Assembly (NCBI GenBank): GCA_016462445.1
Contig: JAEMTE010000004.1
Location: forward strand, 1 to 64,000
Direction: 5' to 3'
Origin: Candidatus Nanopelagicus sp.
GTDB taxonomy: Bacteria; Actinomycetota; Actinomycetes; Nanopelagicales; Nanopelagicaceae
Length of the DNA stretch: 64,000 nucleotides
The translations under genes were made by a program, and so were the position numbers. The stretch's first letter is position 1. The number at the start of each line of letters is the position of its first letter. Positions 20,560 to 30,720 of this stretch are shown here, one piece after another. The notes beneath the pieces are model-generated. The model ran no database searches, had not been told where the DNA came from, and was given only the letters and a program-made list of their open reading frames with translations.

Positions 20560-22473
20560 TCAAGCATCTAAAATCTCACCGCTTTGCATATCAATATTTA
20601 ATGCTACCCCTTGGTTATTTACTTGCTCCATAATGGTTTTTGCCATCTTTATACCAATACCAGGTACTGCCGCTAGCTCCTCAGAGGTAGCCTTTTTTAA
20701 TGCAGTTACCGAGCCAAAATGTGTTAGTAAGGATTTCCTTCTTACCTCACCTAATCCATCTACCTCATCTAAAAGTGACTCCAACATTATCTTTGATCTC
20801 TTTGATCGGTGAAAATTTATTGCAAATCTATGTGCCTCATCCCTTACCTTCTGCAGTAGATATAAGGCCTCACTATGCCTTGGGAAAATTATTGGCTCAC
20901 TATTATTTGGTAACCAAACCTCCTCTAGCCGCTTAGCTAGACCACATAGTGCGACATTGGTAATGCCTAACTCCCGTAATGCCTTTGCTGCGGCATTTAC
21001 CTGTGGCTTACCACCATCGACTACTACTAGCTGCGGTGGGTATGCAAACTTTGGTCGCTGCGCCCCTTGTACAGCCGCCTCTACGACATCAATATCTTTT
21101 TCATCTAAATATCTTTTAAAGCGTCTTGTAATTACATGAGCCATCGCCCTGGTGTCATCAAATCCAGCATCATCTGCAATCGAAAATCTTCGATAATCGC
21201 TCTTCTTTGGTTGACCATCCTCAAACACAACCATAGATGCCACCATACTTGTTCCTTGAATATTTGAAATATCAAAGCATTCAATTCGAAGTGGTAATTC
21301 GGCCAGCTCAAGTTGTTCAGCAATTTCAGCAAGTGCGCTACCACTTACCGCCGCATCATTTGCCCGCTTGCTTAAATATTGAATTAATGTCTGGTGAGCA
21401 TTTCGCTTGACCATTTGAACTAACTCTAATTTTTCACCCCGTACCGGCTGCGATAATGAAACATTTTTACCGCGCTGAACGGTAAGCCATTGTTCTAGAA
21501 CCGATGAATCCTGAGGTAGTAGGTCAACTAAAATTTCAGCAGGTGGCTTATTTTCGCCATAAACTTTTCCACACATTGCAGCGATGATTGCCTCATCCTC
21601 TAATAGATTTGCTCGGTCGACTACCCACGACCTAGAACCAGTAATTCGCCCTGCCACAATAGTAAATTGTGAGAGCGCGGCATGAGTTATCTCTTCATGG
21701 ATTGCGAGCACATCTGCATCAATATTTTCATTCAAAAACCGATCAGTAGATTCAAAGGCTTTATTAATCGCATCTAGTTGATCCCGAAGCTTTGCCGCCT
21801 TTTCATACTCCTGTGCTGCTGATGCAATACCCATTTCCTCTTCAATCCGGGTTGCTATTTCCTCTGGTGACTTCTCTAAGAATCTAACCAGATCATTTGC
21901 TAATTTCTTATGCTCTTGTGGAGTGACCCAACCAACACAAGGAGCGGCACATCTTCCAATATCACCTAATAAACATTGGCGCTTACTACGCACTGCAGAT
22001 TTAAAGTTAGATTCACTGCATGTACGAACTGGATATATTTTTATTAAAGTCTCAAATGTACTTCTTAGCGCCCAGGCATGTGAGTAAGGACCAAAATACT
22101 TAACTCCAGCAACCTTCTTAGCGCGGGAGATGAATAGACGAGGAAACTCTGAGATTAAGTCAATCGCCAGGTGTGGATATGACTTATCATCTTTAAACTG
22201 AACATTAAAATCTGGGTTGTACTGTTTTATCCAAGTGAACTCAAGCTGAAGTGCTTCAACCTCACTATTTACAATTGTCCAGTCAACTCGAACAGCGGTA
22301 TTTACCATTCTTCTAGTTTTTATTTGTAAGTTATTGCCAAAGTATGTATTAAGGCGATTCTTAATATTTTTAGCCTTACCTACATATATAACCTTTTCAT
22401 CCTTATCAAAAAATCGATAAACACCAGGATCTGTTGGCAAATTATTTGGGCGATAACTCTGCGGGTCAGCCAT
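20560..22473 (-). CDS. uvrC: Excinuclease ABC subunit C
   Basis: 637 aa; GIY-YIG N-terminus PGVYRFFDKDEKVIYVGKAKN, C-terminal HhH. Confidence 0.97.
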   Translation of the reverse strand: MADPQSYRPNNLPTDPGVYRFFDKDEKVIYVGKAKNIKNRLNTYFGNNLQIKTRRMVNTAVRVDWTIVNSEVEALQLEFTWIKQYNPDFNVQFKDDKSYPHLAIDLISEFPRLFISRAKKVAGVKYFGPYSHAWALRSTFETLIKIYPVRTCSESNFKSAVRSKRQCLLGDIGRCAAPCVGWVTPQEHKKLANDLVRFLEKSPEEIATRIEEEMGIASAAQEYEKAAKLRDQLDAINKAFESTDRFLNENIDADVLAIHEEITHAALSQFTIVAGRITGSRSWVVDRANLLEDEAIIAAMCGKVYGENKPPAEILVDLLPQDSSVLEQWLTVQRGKNVSLSQPVRGEKLELVQMVKRNAHQTLIQYLSKRANDAAVSGSALAEIAEQLELAELPLRIECFDISNIQGTSMVASMVVFEDGQPKKSDYRRFSIADDAGFDDTRAMAHVITRRFKRYLDEKDIDVVEAAVQGAQRPKFAYPPQLVVVDGGKPQVNAAAKALRELGITNVALCGLAKRLEEVWLPNNSEPIIFPRHSEALYLLQKVRDEAHRFAINFHRSKRSKIMLESLLDEVDGLGEVRRKSLLTHFGSVTALKKATSEELAAVPGIGIKMAKTIMEQVNNQGVALNIDMQSGEILDA

Positions 22474-22476
22474 AAC

Positions 22477-25317
22477 TTACTTCTTTAATGCCTGAGCTAA
22501 AAACTTTCCGGTATAGCTCTTACTATTTTTTATAATATCTTCAGGACGCCCCTGCGCCACTACTAAGCCACCACCTGAACCGCCTTCTGGGCCTAAATCA
22601 ATAACCCAATCAGCTGATTTGATTACATCTAAATTATGCTCAATCACAATTACGGTATTTCCAGTATCTACTAATCTATTTAACACCAGAAGTAACTTAC
22701 GGACATCTTCAAAGTGCAAACCAGTTGTTGGCTCATCTAACACATAGATAGTTCGCCCAGTTGATCTGCGCTGTAATTCAGTTGCTAGCTTTACCCGCTG
22801 TGCCTCACCTCCTGAGAGTGTCGGTGCTGATTGTCCGAGCCTGACATAGCCAAGCCCAACATCAGATAAAGTTTTTAGAAATCTTGCGATAGCAGGTACT
22901 GATTCAAAAAAATTATTTGCCTCTTCAATAGACATATCAAGAACTTGAGCAATAGTTTTACCTTTGTAATGAACCTCTAAAGTCTCCCGGTTATACCTTG
23001 CGCCATGGCAAACCTCACACGGCACATAAACATCAGGTAGGAAATTCATCTCAATTGTGATGGTGCCATCACCCGAGCAATTCTCACATCGACCGCCCTT
23101 TACATTAAATGAGAATCTGCCTTGCTGATAACCACGTACCTTCGCCTCACTTGTTTCGGCAAATAACGCTCGTACCTTGTCAAAGACACCGGTGTATGTT
23201 GCAGGGTTTGATCTAGGTGTTCTACCGATTGGTGATTGGTCAACATGAACAACTTTATCAAGTTGATCTAGCCCAGTAACTGTGCGATGTCTGCCTGGCA
23301 CAATCCGGGCACCATTTAATTTATTAGCCAAGACTGAGTATAAAATATCATTTACCAAGGTTGATTTACCAGATCCACTAACTCCAGTAACAGCAACAAA
23401 GGCTGCAAGTGGAAAGGTGACATCAATATCTTGTAAATTATTCTCTTTAGCTGATTTAACAATTAATGATTTCTTTAAATCAATCACTCTTCGCTTCTTT
23501 GGAATTGCAATCTCTAACTTTCCAGATAGATAAGCTCCAGTTATAGAGTCCTTTGCTGCTATCAATTGCTCATAACTGCCAGATGAAACAACCTTGCCGC
23601 CGTGCTCGCCAGCACCTGGTCCAATATCCACTATCCAGTCAGCGGTTCGAATTGTGTCCTCATCATGCTCAACCACAATTAAGGTGTTTCCTAGATCGCG
23701 AAGTTTGGTAAGAGTTTCAATTAATTTGCGATTATCACGTTGGTGTAAACCTATACTTGGTTCATCTAAAACATATAAAACTCCAGTTAAGCCAGAGCCA
23801 ATTTGGGTAGCAAGTCTAATTCGTTGTGCTTCACCACCTGAAAGTGTTGCAGCAGGGCGGGCAAGAGATAAGTAATCAAGACCTACATCTAGCAGGAACT
23901 TGAGTCTGTCATTTACCTCTTTTAATACTCGCTCGGCAATCTTCTTCTCACGAGCAGACAGAGATATGTTTTTTAGAAATACCTCACACTCAGCAATTGA
24001 AAACTCACAAATTTGCGCAATATTCTTCCCACCTAATGTAACCGCTAAAACTTCAGGTTTTAGGCGGCTGCCATTACATACTGGGCAGGGGGTCTGACGC
24101 ATGTAAGCTTCATACTTATCTCTACTAAAATCACTATCAGTCTCTGCATGGCGGCGGTGAATAAAAGGTACTACTCCCTCAAATCCAGTGGTGTAATTAC
24201 GAACTCGACCATATCTATTTTTATATTTAACATGTACCTCATAATCCCAGCCATGCAAAATAGCAGTTCTAACTTTTTCTGAAAGTTTTTTCCAAGGATT
24301 ATCTAGTGAAAACTTTAGATCCGTTGCCAATCCCTCTAGTAGTCGCAGAAAGTACTCAGAAGATTGCCCTCCTGACCAGGGTGCAATTGCACCTTCATAA
24401 ATAGAGATCGAATCATCTGGAATTAATAAATCCTCATCAACCTCAAGTTTTGTACCAATGCCAGAGCACTCTGGACATGCACCAAAGGGTGAATTAAAAG
24501 AGAAGGATCTTGGCTCTAACTCCTCAAAAGATAATTCACACTCATGACATGCCATATGCTCGCTAAAAGATTTCTCTTTATCTGGAGAGCCGGCTTTAAG
24601 ATCTACGAAATCTAGAATTACTAACCCGCTAGCAAGTCGAAGCGCTGTCTCTATAGAATCTGTAATTCGAGATTTACTCTCTGCCTTAACACTTAATCGA
24701 TCTACTACAACCTCAATTGTGTGTTTTTCTTGCTTCTTTAGCTTAGGTACCTCGGCAATTGCATAAACCGTGCCATCTACCCGCACTCTGGCATAGCCTT
24801 GTGTTGTAAAATCTTTAAAAAGATCAAGGAATTCACCTTTTCTCGCCCTAATAACTGGAGCAAGAACTTGAAACTTACTACCCTCCTGCATCTGCAGAAT
24901 TTGGTCAACAATATTTTGTGGAGTTTGCTTTGCTATCACCTTGCCACACTTTGGGCAGTGTGGTTTACCAGCCCGAGCAAAAAGTAATCTTAAATAGTCA
25001 TAAACTTCCGTGATTGTTCCTACAGTGGAGCGTGGATTTCGATTGGTAGATTTTTGATCGATTGAAACTGCAGGTGATAATCCCTCAATAAAATCTACAT
25101 CTGGTTTATCCATCTGCCCAAGGAATTGTCGAGCATAGGCAGAGAGAGACTCAACATAACGCCGCTGTCCTTCGGCAAAAATAGTATCAAAGGCTAGTGA
25201 TGATTTTCCAGATCCAGAAAGACCAGTAAAAACAATTAATGAATTACGAGGCATATCAAGTGAGACATTTTTAAGATTATGCTCGCGGGCGCCACGAACT
25301 ATTAACCGATCATTCAT
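22477..25317 (-). CDS. uvrA: Excinuclease ABC subunit A
   Basis: 946 aa; two Walker A ([28 protein letters not shown]), zinc Cys motifs. Confidence 0.98.
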   Translation of the reverse strand: MNDRLIVRGAREHNLKNVSLDMPRNSLIVFTGLSGSGKSSLAFDTIFAEGQRRYVESLSAYARQFLGQMDKPDVDFIEGLSPAVSIDQKSTNRNPRSTVGTITEVYDYLRLLFARAGKPHCPKCGKVIAKQTPQNIVDQILQMQEGSKFQVLAPVIRARKGEFLDLFKDFTTQGYARVRVDGTVYAIAEVPKLKKQEKHTIEVVVDRLSVKAESKSRITDSIETALRLASGLVILDFVDLKAGSPDKEKSFSEHMACHECELSFEELEPRSFSFNSPFGACPECSGIGTKLEVDEDLLIPDDSISIYEGAIAPWSGGQSSEYFLRLLEGLATDLKFSLDNPWKKLSEKVRTAILHGWDYEVHVKYKNRYGRVRNYTTGFEGVVPFIHRRHAETDSDFSRDKYEAYMRQTPCPVCNGSRLKPEVLAVTLGGKNIAQICEFSIAECEVFLKNISLSAREKKIAERVLKEVNDRLKFLLDVGLDYLSLARPAATLSGGEAQRIRLATQIGSGLTGVLYVLDEPSIGLHQRDNRKLIETLTKLRDLGNTLIVVEHDEDTIRTADWIVDIGPGAGEHGGKVVSSGSYEQLIAAKDSITGAYLSGKLEIAIPKKRRVIDLKKSLIVKSAKENNLQDIDVTFPLAAFVAVTGVSGSGKSTLVNDILYSVLANKLNGARIVPGRHRTVTGLDQLDKVVHVDQSPIGRTPRSNPATYTGVFDKVRALFAETSEAKVRGYQQGRFSFNVKGGRCENCSGDGTITIEMNFLPDVYVPCEVCHGARYNRETLEVHYKGKTIAQVLDMSIEEANNFFESVPAIARFLKTLSDVGLGYVRLGQSAPTLSGGEAQRVKLATELQRRSTGRTIYVLDEPTTGLHFEDVRKLLLVLNRLVDTGNTVIVIEHNLDVIKSADWVIDLGPEGGSGGGLVVAQGRPEDIIKNSKSYTGKFLAQALKK

Positions 25318-27386
25318 TAGTTCCCAGCCTCCTGCATACCTTTTAACTCTCGCTTTAGCTCTCTGATCTCATCTCGCAGCCTTGCTGCTAGCTCAAAACT
25401 TAACTCTGCAGCAGCAGATTTCATCTGCTCAGTTAGTGATTCAATCAGAGCAATCAATTCCTGGCGAGGAAGTGAGTGAGAACTCCTATTTGTAATGCCA
25501 CTAGTAAAGCCGATCTTCTTTGTAGATGCTGCTAAATCCTCTGTGTCATCTATCTCTTTCGCTATTAAATCTGTGATATCTGCGATCCGCTTACGCAATG
25601 GAGTTGGATCTATCCCATGTTCGGTGTTGTAGGCCACTTGTTTAGCACGCCTGCGATTGGTTTCATCAATTGCTCGGCTCATTGATTTAGTCATATTATC
25701 TGCATACATATGTACCTCACCTGAAACATTTCGCGCAGCTCTACCAATTGTTTGAATAAGTGATGTAGTGGACCGAAGGAAACCTTCTTTATCAGCATCT
25801 AAGATTGCAACTAGTGAAACCTCTGGCAAATCTAAGCCCTCGCGAAGTAAGTTGATACCGATTAATACATCATATTCACCGGTACGTAGCTCGCGTAATA
25901 ATTCGACTCTACGCAATGTATCAACCTCAGAGTGCAAATATCTAACCTTAACTCCTAGCCCCAACATATAATCAGTTAAGTCTTCTGACATTTTTTTGGT
26001 AAGAGTTGTAACTAAAACTCGCTCATTTTTCTCTGCTCTTATTCTGATCTCACTTACCAGATCATCAATCTGGCCCTTAATCGGTTTAACAACTATTTTT
26101 GGATCAACTAATCCAGTTGGTCTAATCACCTGCTCAACCACATCATTATTAGTTTTCTCTAGTTCATACTTACCAGGTGTGGCAGATAGATACACCTTCT
26201 GCCCGCAACGATCTAAGAACTCTGCAAACTTAAGCGGCCTGTTATCCATAGCGCTTGGCAGTCGAAATCCGTGTTCAACTAAGGTGCGCTTTCTAGCAGC
26301 ATCTCCTTCATGCATGGCCCCGATCTGCGGCACAGTCACATGTGATTCATCAATTACTACCAAAAAATCCTCGGGAAAGTAATCTAACAAGCAGTTTGGC
26401 GCAGAGCCAGCTGCTCTACCGTCTAATTGACGAGAGTAATTTTCAATGCCAGAACAAAAACCTAATTGCTGCATCATCTCAATATCAAAGGTTGTACGCA
26501 TTTTAATTCGTTGCGCTTCGAGCAATTTTCCTGCTCGTTCAAACTCATCAACCCGCTTTTCAAGTTCGGCTTCAATCTCTCCAATTGCACGGGCCATCGT
26601 TTCAGGGCCTGCTGCATAGTGAGTAGCTGGGAAGACATACATCTCGCTCTCATCTCTAACAATCTCTCCAGTAAGTGGATGCAGCGTCATAATTTTTTCA
26701 ATCTCATCACCAAACATCTCGATTCGAAGTGCTAACTCCTCATACATAGGAATTATTTCGATTGTGTCGCCTCGAACCCGAAAGGTTCCTCGCTCAAATG
26801 CCATGTCATTACGCTTATATTGAATATCTACAAACTTACGTAGTAATTGGTTGCGATCGATTGAATCCCCAACCTTTAATCTGACCATCCGGTCGACATA
26901 CTCCTGCGGCGTACCTAATCCATATATACAAGAGACGGTGGCAACCACAATTACATCTCTGCGAGTAAGTAAGGAGTTTGTAGCAGAGTGGCGAAGTCTT
27001 TCTACCTCATCATTTACTGATGAGTCCTTCTCAATAAAAGTATCGGTCTGCGGAACATATGCCTCTGGCTGGTAATAGTCATAATATGAAACAAAGTACT
27101 CAACTGCGTTATTTGGTAATAGCTCTTTAAACTCATTTGCTAGTTGAGCAGCTAATGTCTTATTGGGAGCCATCACCAAAGTAGGTCTTTGCACCTGCTC
27201 AATTAACCAAGCGGTGGTGGCTGATTTTCCTGTTCCAGTGGCGCCAAGCAAAACTACATCCTGCTCACCTTTTGCTAATCTGGCAACTAATTCAGTAATT
27301 GCAGTTGGCTGATCACCTGCTGGCACATAATCACTAATAACCTCAAATGGATTTACCCTACGGGCTAAGTCGGTAATCGGTCTCAT
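25317..27386 (-). CDS. uvrB: Excinuclease ABC subunit B
   Basis: 689 aa; [28 protein letters not shown]. Confidence 0.98.
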   Translation of the reverse strand: MRPITDLARRVNPFEVISDYVPAGDQPTAITELVARLAKGEQDVVLLGATGTGKSATTAWLIEQVQRPTLVMAPNKTLAAQLANEFKELLPNNAVEYFVSYYDYYQPEAYVPQTDTFIEKDSSVNDEVERLRHSATNSLLTRRDVIVVATVSCIYGLGTPQEYVDRMVRLKVGDSIDRNQLLRKFVDIQYKRNDMAFERGTFRVRGDTIEIIPMYEELALRIEMFGDEIEKIMTLHPLTGEIVRDESEMYVFPATHYAAGPETMARAIGEIEAELEKRVDEFERAGKLLEAQRIKMRTTFDIEMMQQLGFCSGIENYSRQLDGRAAGSAPNCLLDYFPEDFLVVIDESHVTVPQIGAMHEGDAARKRTLVEHGFRLPSAMDNRPLKFAEFLDRCGQKVYLSATPGKYELEKTNNDVVEQVIRPTGLVDPKIVVKPIKGQIDDLVSEIRIRAEKNERVLVTTLTKKMSEDLTDYMLGLGVKVRYLHSEVDTLRRVELLRELRTGEYDVLIGINLLREGLDLPEVSLVAILDADKEGFLRSTTSLIQTIGRAARNVSGEVHMYADNMTKSMSRAIDETNRRRAKQVAYNTEHGIDPTPLRKRIADITDLIAKEIDDTEDLAASTKKIGFTSGITNRSSHSLPRQELIALIESLTEQMKSAAAELSFELAARLRDEIRELKRELKGMQEAGN

Positions 27387-27982
27387 TATTTAGCCTTATT
27401 TTTAGATTGCAAAAGCTCCCATAATTTTTCAACCTGAGTAAACAGCTCCTCTTGGCTCTTTTCGTTTTTGATTATCAAATCGGCAATCACTTCTCGCTCA
27501 GAGTCAATTGCTTGAGCCTGAATGCGCTTAGTAATCTGATCCTTGGTTAACCCACGCTTTAACAGTCTTGCCACTCTAATCTCTTCTGAGGTAGATACGG
27601 TGACAATATAGTCGAACTTATAATCATGCTTGGATTCAACTAAAAGTGGGATTTGGTTAACTACAATCGCATCTTCAGGTAGTGACTTAATAATTTTTGC
27701 AAATTCTTGACGAATTAATGGGTGGGTAATCTGCTCTAATTCCAGCCGTTTTTTTGGATCCGTAAATATTAAAGATGCTAGGGCTGCTCTATCTAGATCA
27801 CCATTTTTTAAAATCTCATCACCAAATTGAGCAACTATTTGATCAAAACCTGGCGTGCCACGTTCTACAACCTGCCTTGCTAACTGATCAGAATCAATTA
27901 CTACCGCACCAAAATTAGCAAGAATCTCACCGACTGCCGTTTTACCAGAGCCGATTCCACCAGTTAGAGCGATCGTTAACAT
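27386..27982 (-). CDS. coaE: Dephospho-CoA kinase
   Basis: 198 aa; [28 protein letters not shown]. Confidence 0.95.
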   Translation of the reverse strand: MLTIALTGGIGSGKTAVGEILANFGAVVIDSDQLARQVVERGTPGFDQIVAQFGDEILKNGDLDRAALASLIFTDPKKRLELEQITHPLIRQEFAKIIKSLPEDAIVVNQIPLLVESKHDYKFDYIVTVSTSEEIRVARLLKRGLTKDQITKRIQAQAIDSEREVIADLIIKNEKSQEELFTQVEKLWELLQSKNKAK

Positions 27983-28001
27983 AAGTTAAACCCTACACAA
28001 T

Positions 28002-28030
28002 AAAAAAATGGCCTCAGATTTCTGAGGCCA
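28002..28030 (-). terminator. Intrinsic terminator downstream of rpsA
   Basis: Minus strand TGGCCTCAG-AAAT-CTGAGGCCA (9-bp perfect stem) followed by TTTTTTT. Confidence 0.92.
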
Positions 28031-28045
28031 AATTTAGTTAAATAC

Positions 28046-29389
28046 TTACTCAGCAGCTGGTGCGGCAGGGGCAGCAGCATCGGCGGCTTTGGCCTCAGCC
28101 TTTTGCTTCTTGTGAGCCATAAAACGTGTTTGCGCTTCTGCGTACTGGCGCTCCCACTCTTCACGTTGACTCTCATAACCTGGCTGCCACTCTTGTGTGT
28201 CAGAGTTAAAGCCTTCTGGATAAATAAATTTACCTTCAGCATCATAACGAGCAGGCATTCCATATTGAGTAGGGTCGAAAGCCTCAACCTCTATCTCTTG
28301 GCCTTCATTTGCTTGCTTTAATGAAAGCGAGATACGACGACGTTCTAGATCAATATCAATGATCTTTACAAATAATTTATCGCCAGCTTGTACTACCTGC
28401 TCTGGAATTTCAACATGGCGCTCGGCAAGTTCTGAGATATGCACTAATCCTTCAATGCCTTCAAATACTTTTATAAATGCACCAAATGGAACTAGTTTTG
28501 TAACCTCACCAGGAACAACCTGATTAATTGTGTGAGTGCGAGCAAATGCCTGCCATGGATCTTCTTGGGTTGCCTTAAGTGAAAGTGAAACACGCTCTCT
28601 TTCAAAATCAATCTCTAGAACTTCAACAGTTACCTCGTTGCCAACCTCTACTACCTCAGATGGATGATCAATATGTTTCCATGAAAGTTCAGAGACATGT
28701 ACTAATCCATCAACGCCACCAAGGTCAACAAATGCACCGAAGTTAACAATAGATGAGATAACGCCAGAGCGAACCTGACCTTTTTGTAGTTGATTCAGGA
28801 ATGTTGTACGTGAAGCAGATTGACTCTGTTCTAGAAATGCTCTGCGTGATAGCACAACGTTGTTACGATTCTTATCTAATTCAATAATACGGCACTCAAC
28901 CTCTTGACCAATATATGGAGTTAGGTCGCGAACTCTTCGCATCTCAACTAGCGAAGCAGGCAGGAATCCTCGTAGTCCAATATCAACAATTAGGCCGCCC
29001 TTTACAACTTCAATAACTGTTCCAGTAACAACCTCATCACGCTCTTTCTTTCCTTCAACATCGCCCCATGCTTTTTCATATTGCGCGCGCTTCTTAGAAA
29101 GAATTAAACGACCTTCTTTATCCTCTTTTTGTAAAACTAATGCTTCAATGCGATCGCCAACTTTTACCAATTCACTCGGAGCTACATCGTTGCGAATAGA
29201 TAGCTCACGGGATGGAATTACTCCCTCTGTTTTATAACCAATATCTAGTAAAACTTCTTCGCGATCAATTTGGACAACAATTCCAGAAACTAAATCTCCG
29301 TCATTAAAATTTTTGATTGTGCCTTCGATAGCGGCTAAAAAATCTTCTGCAGATCCAATATCATTTACAGCAATTTGAGAGGGGGTCAT
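28046..29389 (-). CDS. rpsA: 30S ribosomal protein S1
   Basis: 447 aa; four S1 repeats; between uvrB-coaE and polA as in other Actinobacteria. Confidence 0.97.
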   Translation of the reverse strand: MTPSQIAVNDIGSAEDFLAAIEGTIKNFNDGDLVSGIVVQIDREEVLLDIGYKTEGVIPSRELSIRNDVAPSELVKVGDRIEALVLQKEDKEGRLILSKKRAQYEKAWGDVEGKKERDEVVTGTVIEVVKGGLIVDIGLRGFLPASLVEMRRVRDLTPYIGQEVECRIIELDKNRNNVVLSRRAFLEQSQSASRTTFLNQLQKGQVRSGVISSIVNFGAFVDLGGVDGLVHVSELSWKHIDHPSEVVEVGNEVTVEVLEIDFERERVSLSLKATQEDPWQAFARTHTINQVVPGEVTKLVPFGAFIKVFEGIEGLVHISELAERHVEIPEQVVQAGDKLFVKIIDIDLERRRISLSLKQANEGQEIEVEAFDPTQYGMPARYDAEGKFIYPEGFNSDTQEWQPGYESQREEWERQYAEAQTRFMAHKKQKAEAKAADAAAPAAPAAE

Positions 29390-29481
29390 TAGGTAGGTGT
29401 ACTCCGAGGGTAAAACACTAGTAGGGACAGGGACGGGTAAGGTTACTTTCGATTAGTCCTTAGGGTCAAACTGATCAGGTC

Positions 29482-29493
29482 TACAATGCGTAA
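29482..29493 (+). promoter_or_regulatory. Leaderless -10: TACAAT + 6 nt + ATG (MFS gene)
   Basis: TACAAT 29482-29487, GCGTAA, ATG 29494. Confidence 0.6.
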
Positions 29494-30720
29494 ATGAGCA
29501 GGTATTCGCAAGTTTTAAGTAATAAATCTGGGCAATATCTTCTAATTAGCTCATTTCCTGCGCGATTGGCCTACGGAATGATCTCCCTGAGTATTTTTTT
29601 TAAAGTTCAACAATCAACTGGCTCCATTGCTATTGCAGGACTTGCTACTGGTGTAAATGGAATTACTGGTGCAACTACTGCCGGATTACGCGGTACATTA
29701 ATTGATAAGTTTGGAATGAAGATTCCATTGAGATTCTTTGCCCCAGGTTACGCCTTACTTATTTTACTTTTTTCGACCGGTTCAACAAAGACGGAGCTGG
29801 TGCTATTTGCTGGCCTACTTGGATTTTCCGCTCCCCCAATTAATCTTTCGATCAGGCCACTTTGGAAGGTGACTGTTCCTAAGGAGCAGATAAGAACTGC
29901 ATACGCAATTGACACCGCAGTAATGAACTCGGTGGGAGTATTTGGGCCACTAGTTGCTACAACAGTTTCGTTAAATTACAGCCCACAAATCTCGCTAAGA
30001 ATATGTTCAATATTGATACTTGTTGGTGGAGCCGCACTATCTATGTCGCCACAGCTTAAAAAATGGAAGCCAGAGAAAAAAAGTTCATCGGACTTGGCAG
30101 TATGGCGTACTCCGGCAATGCAATTATTAATGTGTGAAGGTGTATTTATCGGATTGGGTTGGGGTGCATTTGATATCGCAATTCCAGCATTTACAACTTT
30201 AGAAAATATAGCTGGCAGGACCGGTGTAATTTTTGCAATCATGGCAGCTGGCAACGTAATAGGTGGATTAGTTGCCGGTATGGTTTCTAAACGTACCTCT
30301 TCATTTGCAGCATTTAAGCGAATTTATTTTTACTGGTTCATCTTCTCCCTGCCGCTTGCCTTTACCTATCCGGACTGGTCAATGATGATAGTGACCGCTG
30401 TAATGAGTTTAATGGCAGGTGGTCTACAAGTTTTCTACCTTGAAATTAGTGAAGCGGTTCGACCAAAGGGAACTGCAGTTGCAGCACTTGGTTGGTTATG
30501 GACTGTAGAGGGTACATTTGCATCGCTAGGGGCAGCTTTAGGTGGTTTTATTTCAGAGCATTACTCACCTAGATACTGTTTAGCACTGACAACAGTATGT
30601 GTTGGTATTGGGTATTTAATAATGAGGGGTGGTGCTAATTTGTTAAAAGCAGCTGATCGTATTCCAACTGAGGAGGAAGCCACTGATGCACTTAGCGCTA
30701 ATCTAAATACAAATAAATAA
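29494..30720 (+). CDS. MFS transporter
   Basis: 408 aa, about 12 hydrophobic segments, MFS-like layout. Confidence 0.85.
   Translation: MSRYSQVLSNKSGQYLLISSFPARLAYGMISLSIFFKVQQSTGSIAIAGLATGVNGITGATTAGLRGTLIDKFGMKIPLRFFAPGYALLILLFSTGSTKTELVLFAGLLGFSAPPINLSIRPLWKVTVPKEQIRTAYAIDTAVMNSVGVFGPLVATTVSLNYSPQISLRICSILILVGGAALSMSPQLKKWKPEKKSSSDLAVWRTPAMQLLMCEGVFIGLGWGAFDIAIPAFTTLENIAGRTGVIFAIMAAGNVIGGLVAGMVSKRTSSFAAFKRIYFYWFIFSLPLAFTYPDWSMMIVTAVMSLMAGGLQVFYLEISEAVRPKGTAVAALGWLWTVEGTFASLGAALGGFISEHYSPRYCLALTTVCVGIGYLIMRGGANLLKAADRIPTEEEATDALSANLNTNK

Noticed and set aside
27976-28287. 103-aa ORF overlapping the rpsA terminator and 3' end
   Set aside because: Out-of-frame with rpsA and runs through the intrinsic terminator; no homology recognised.
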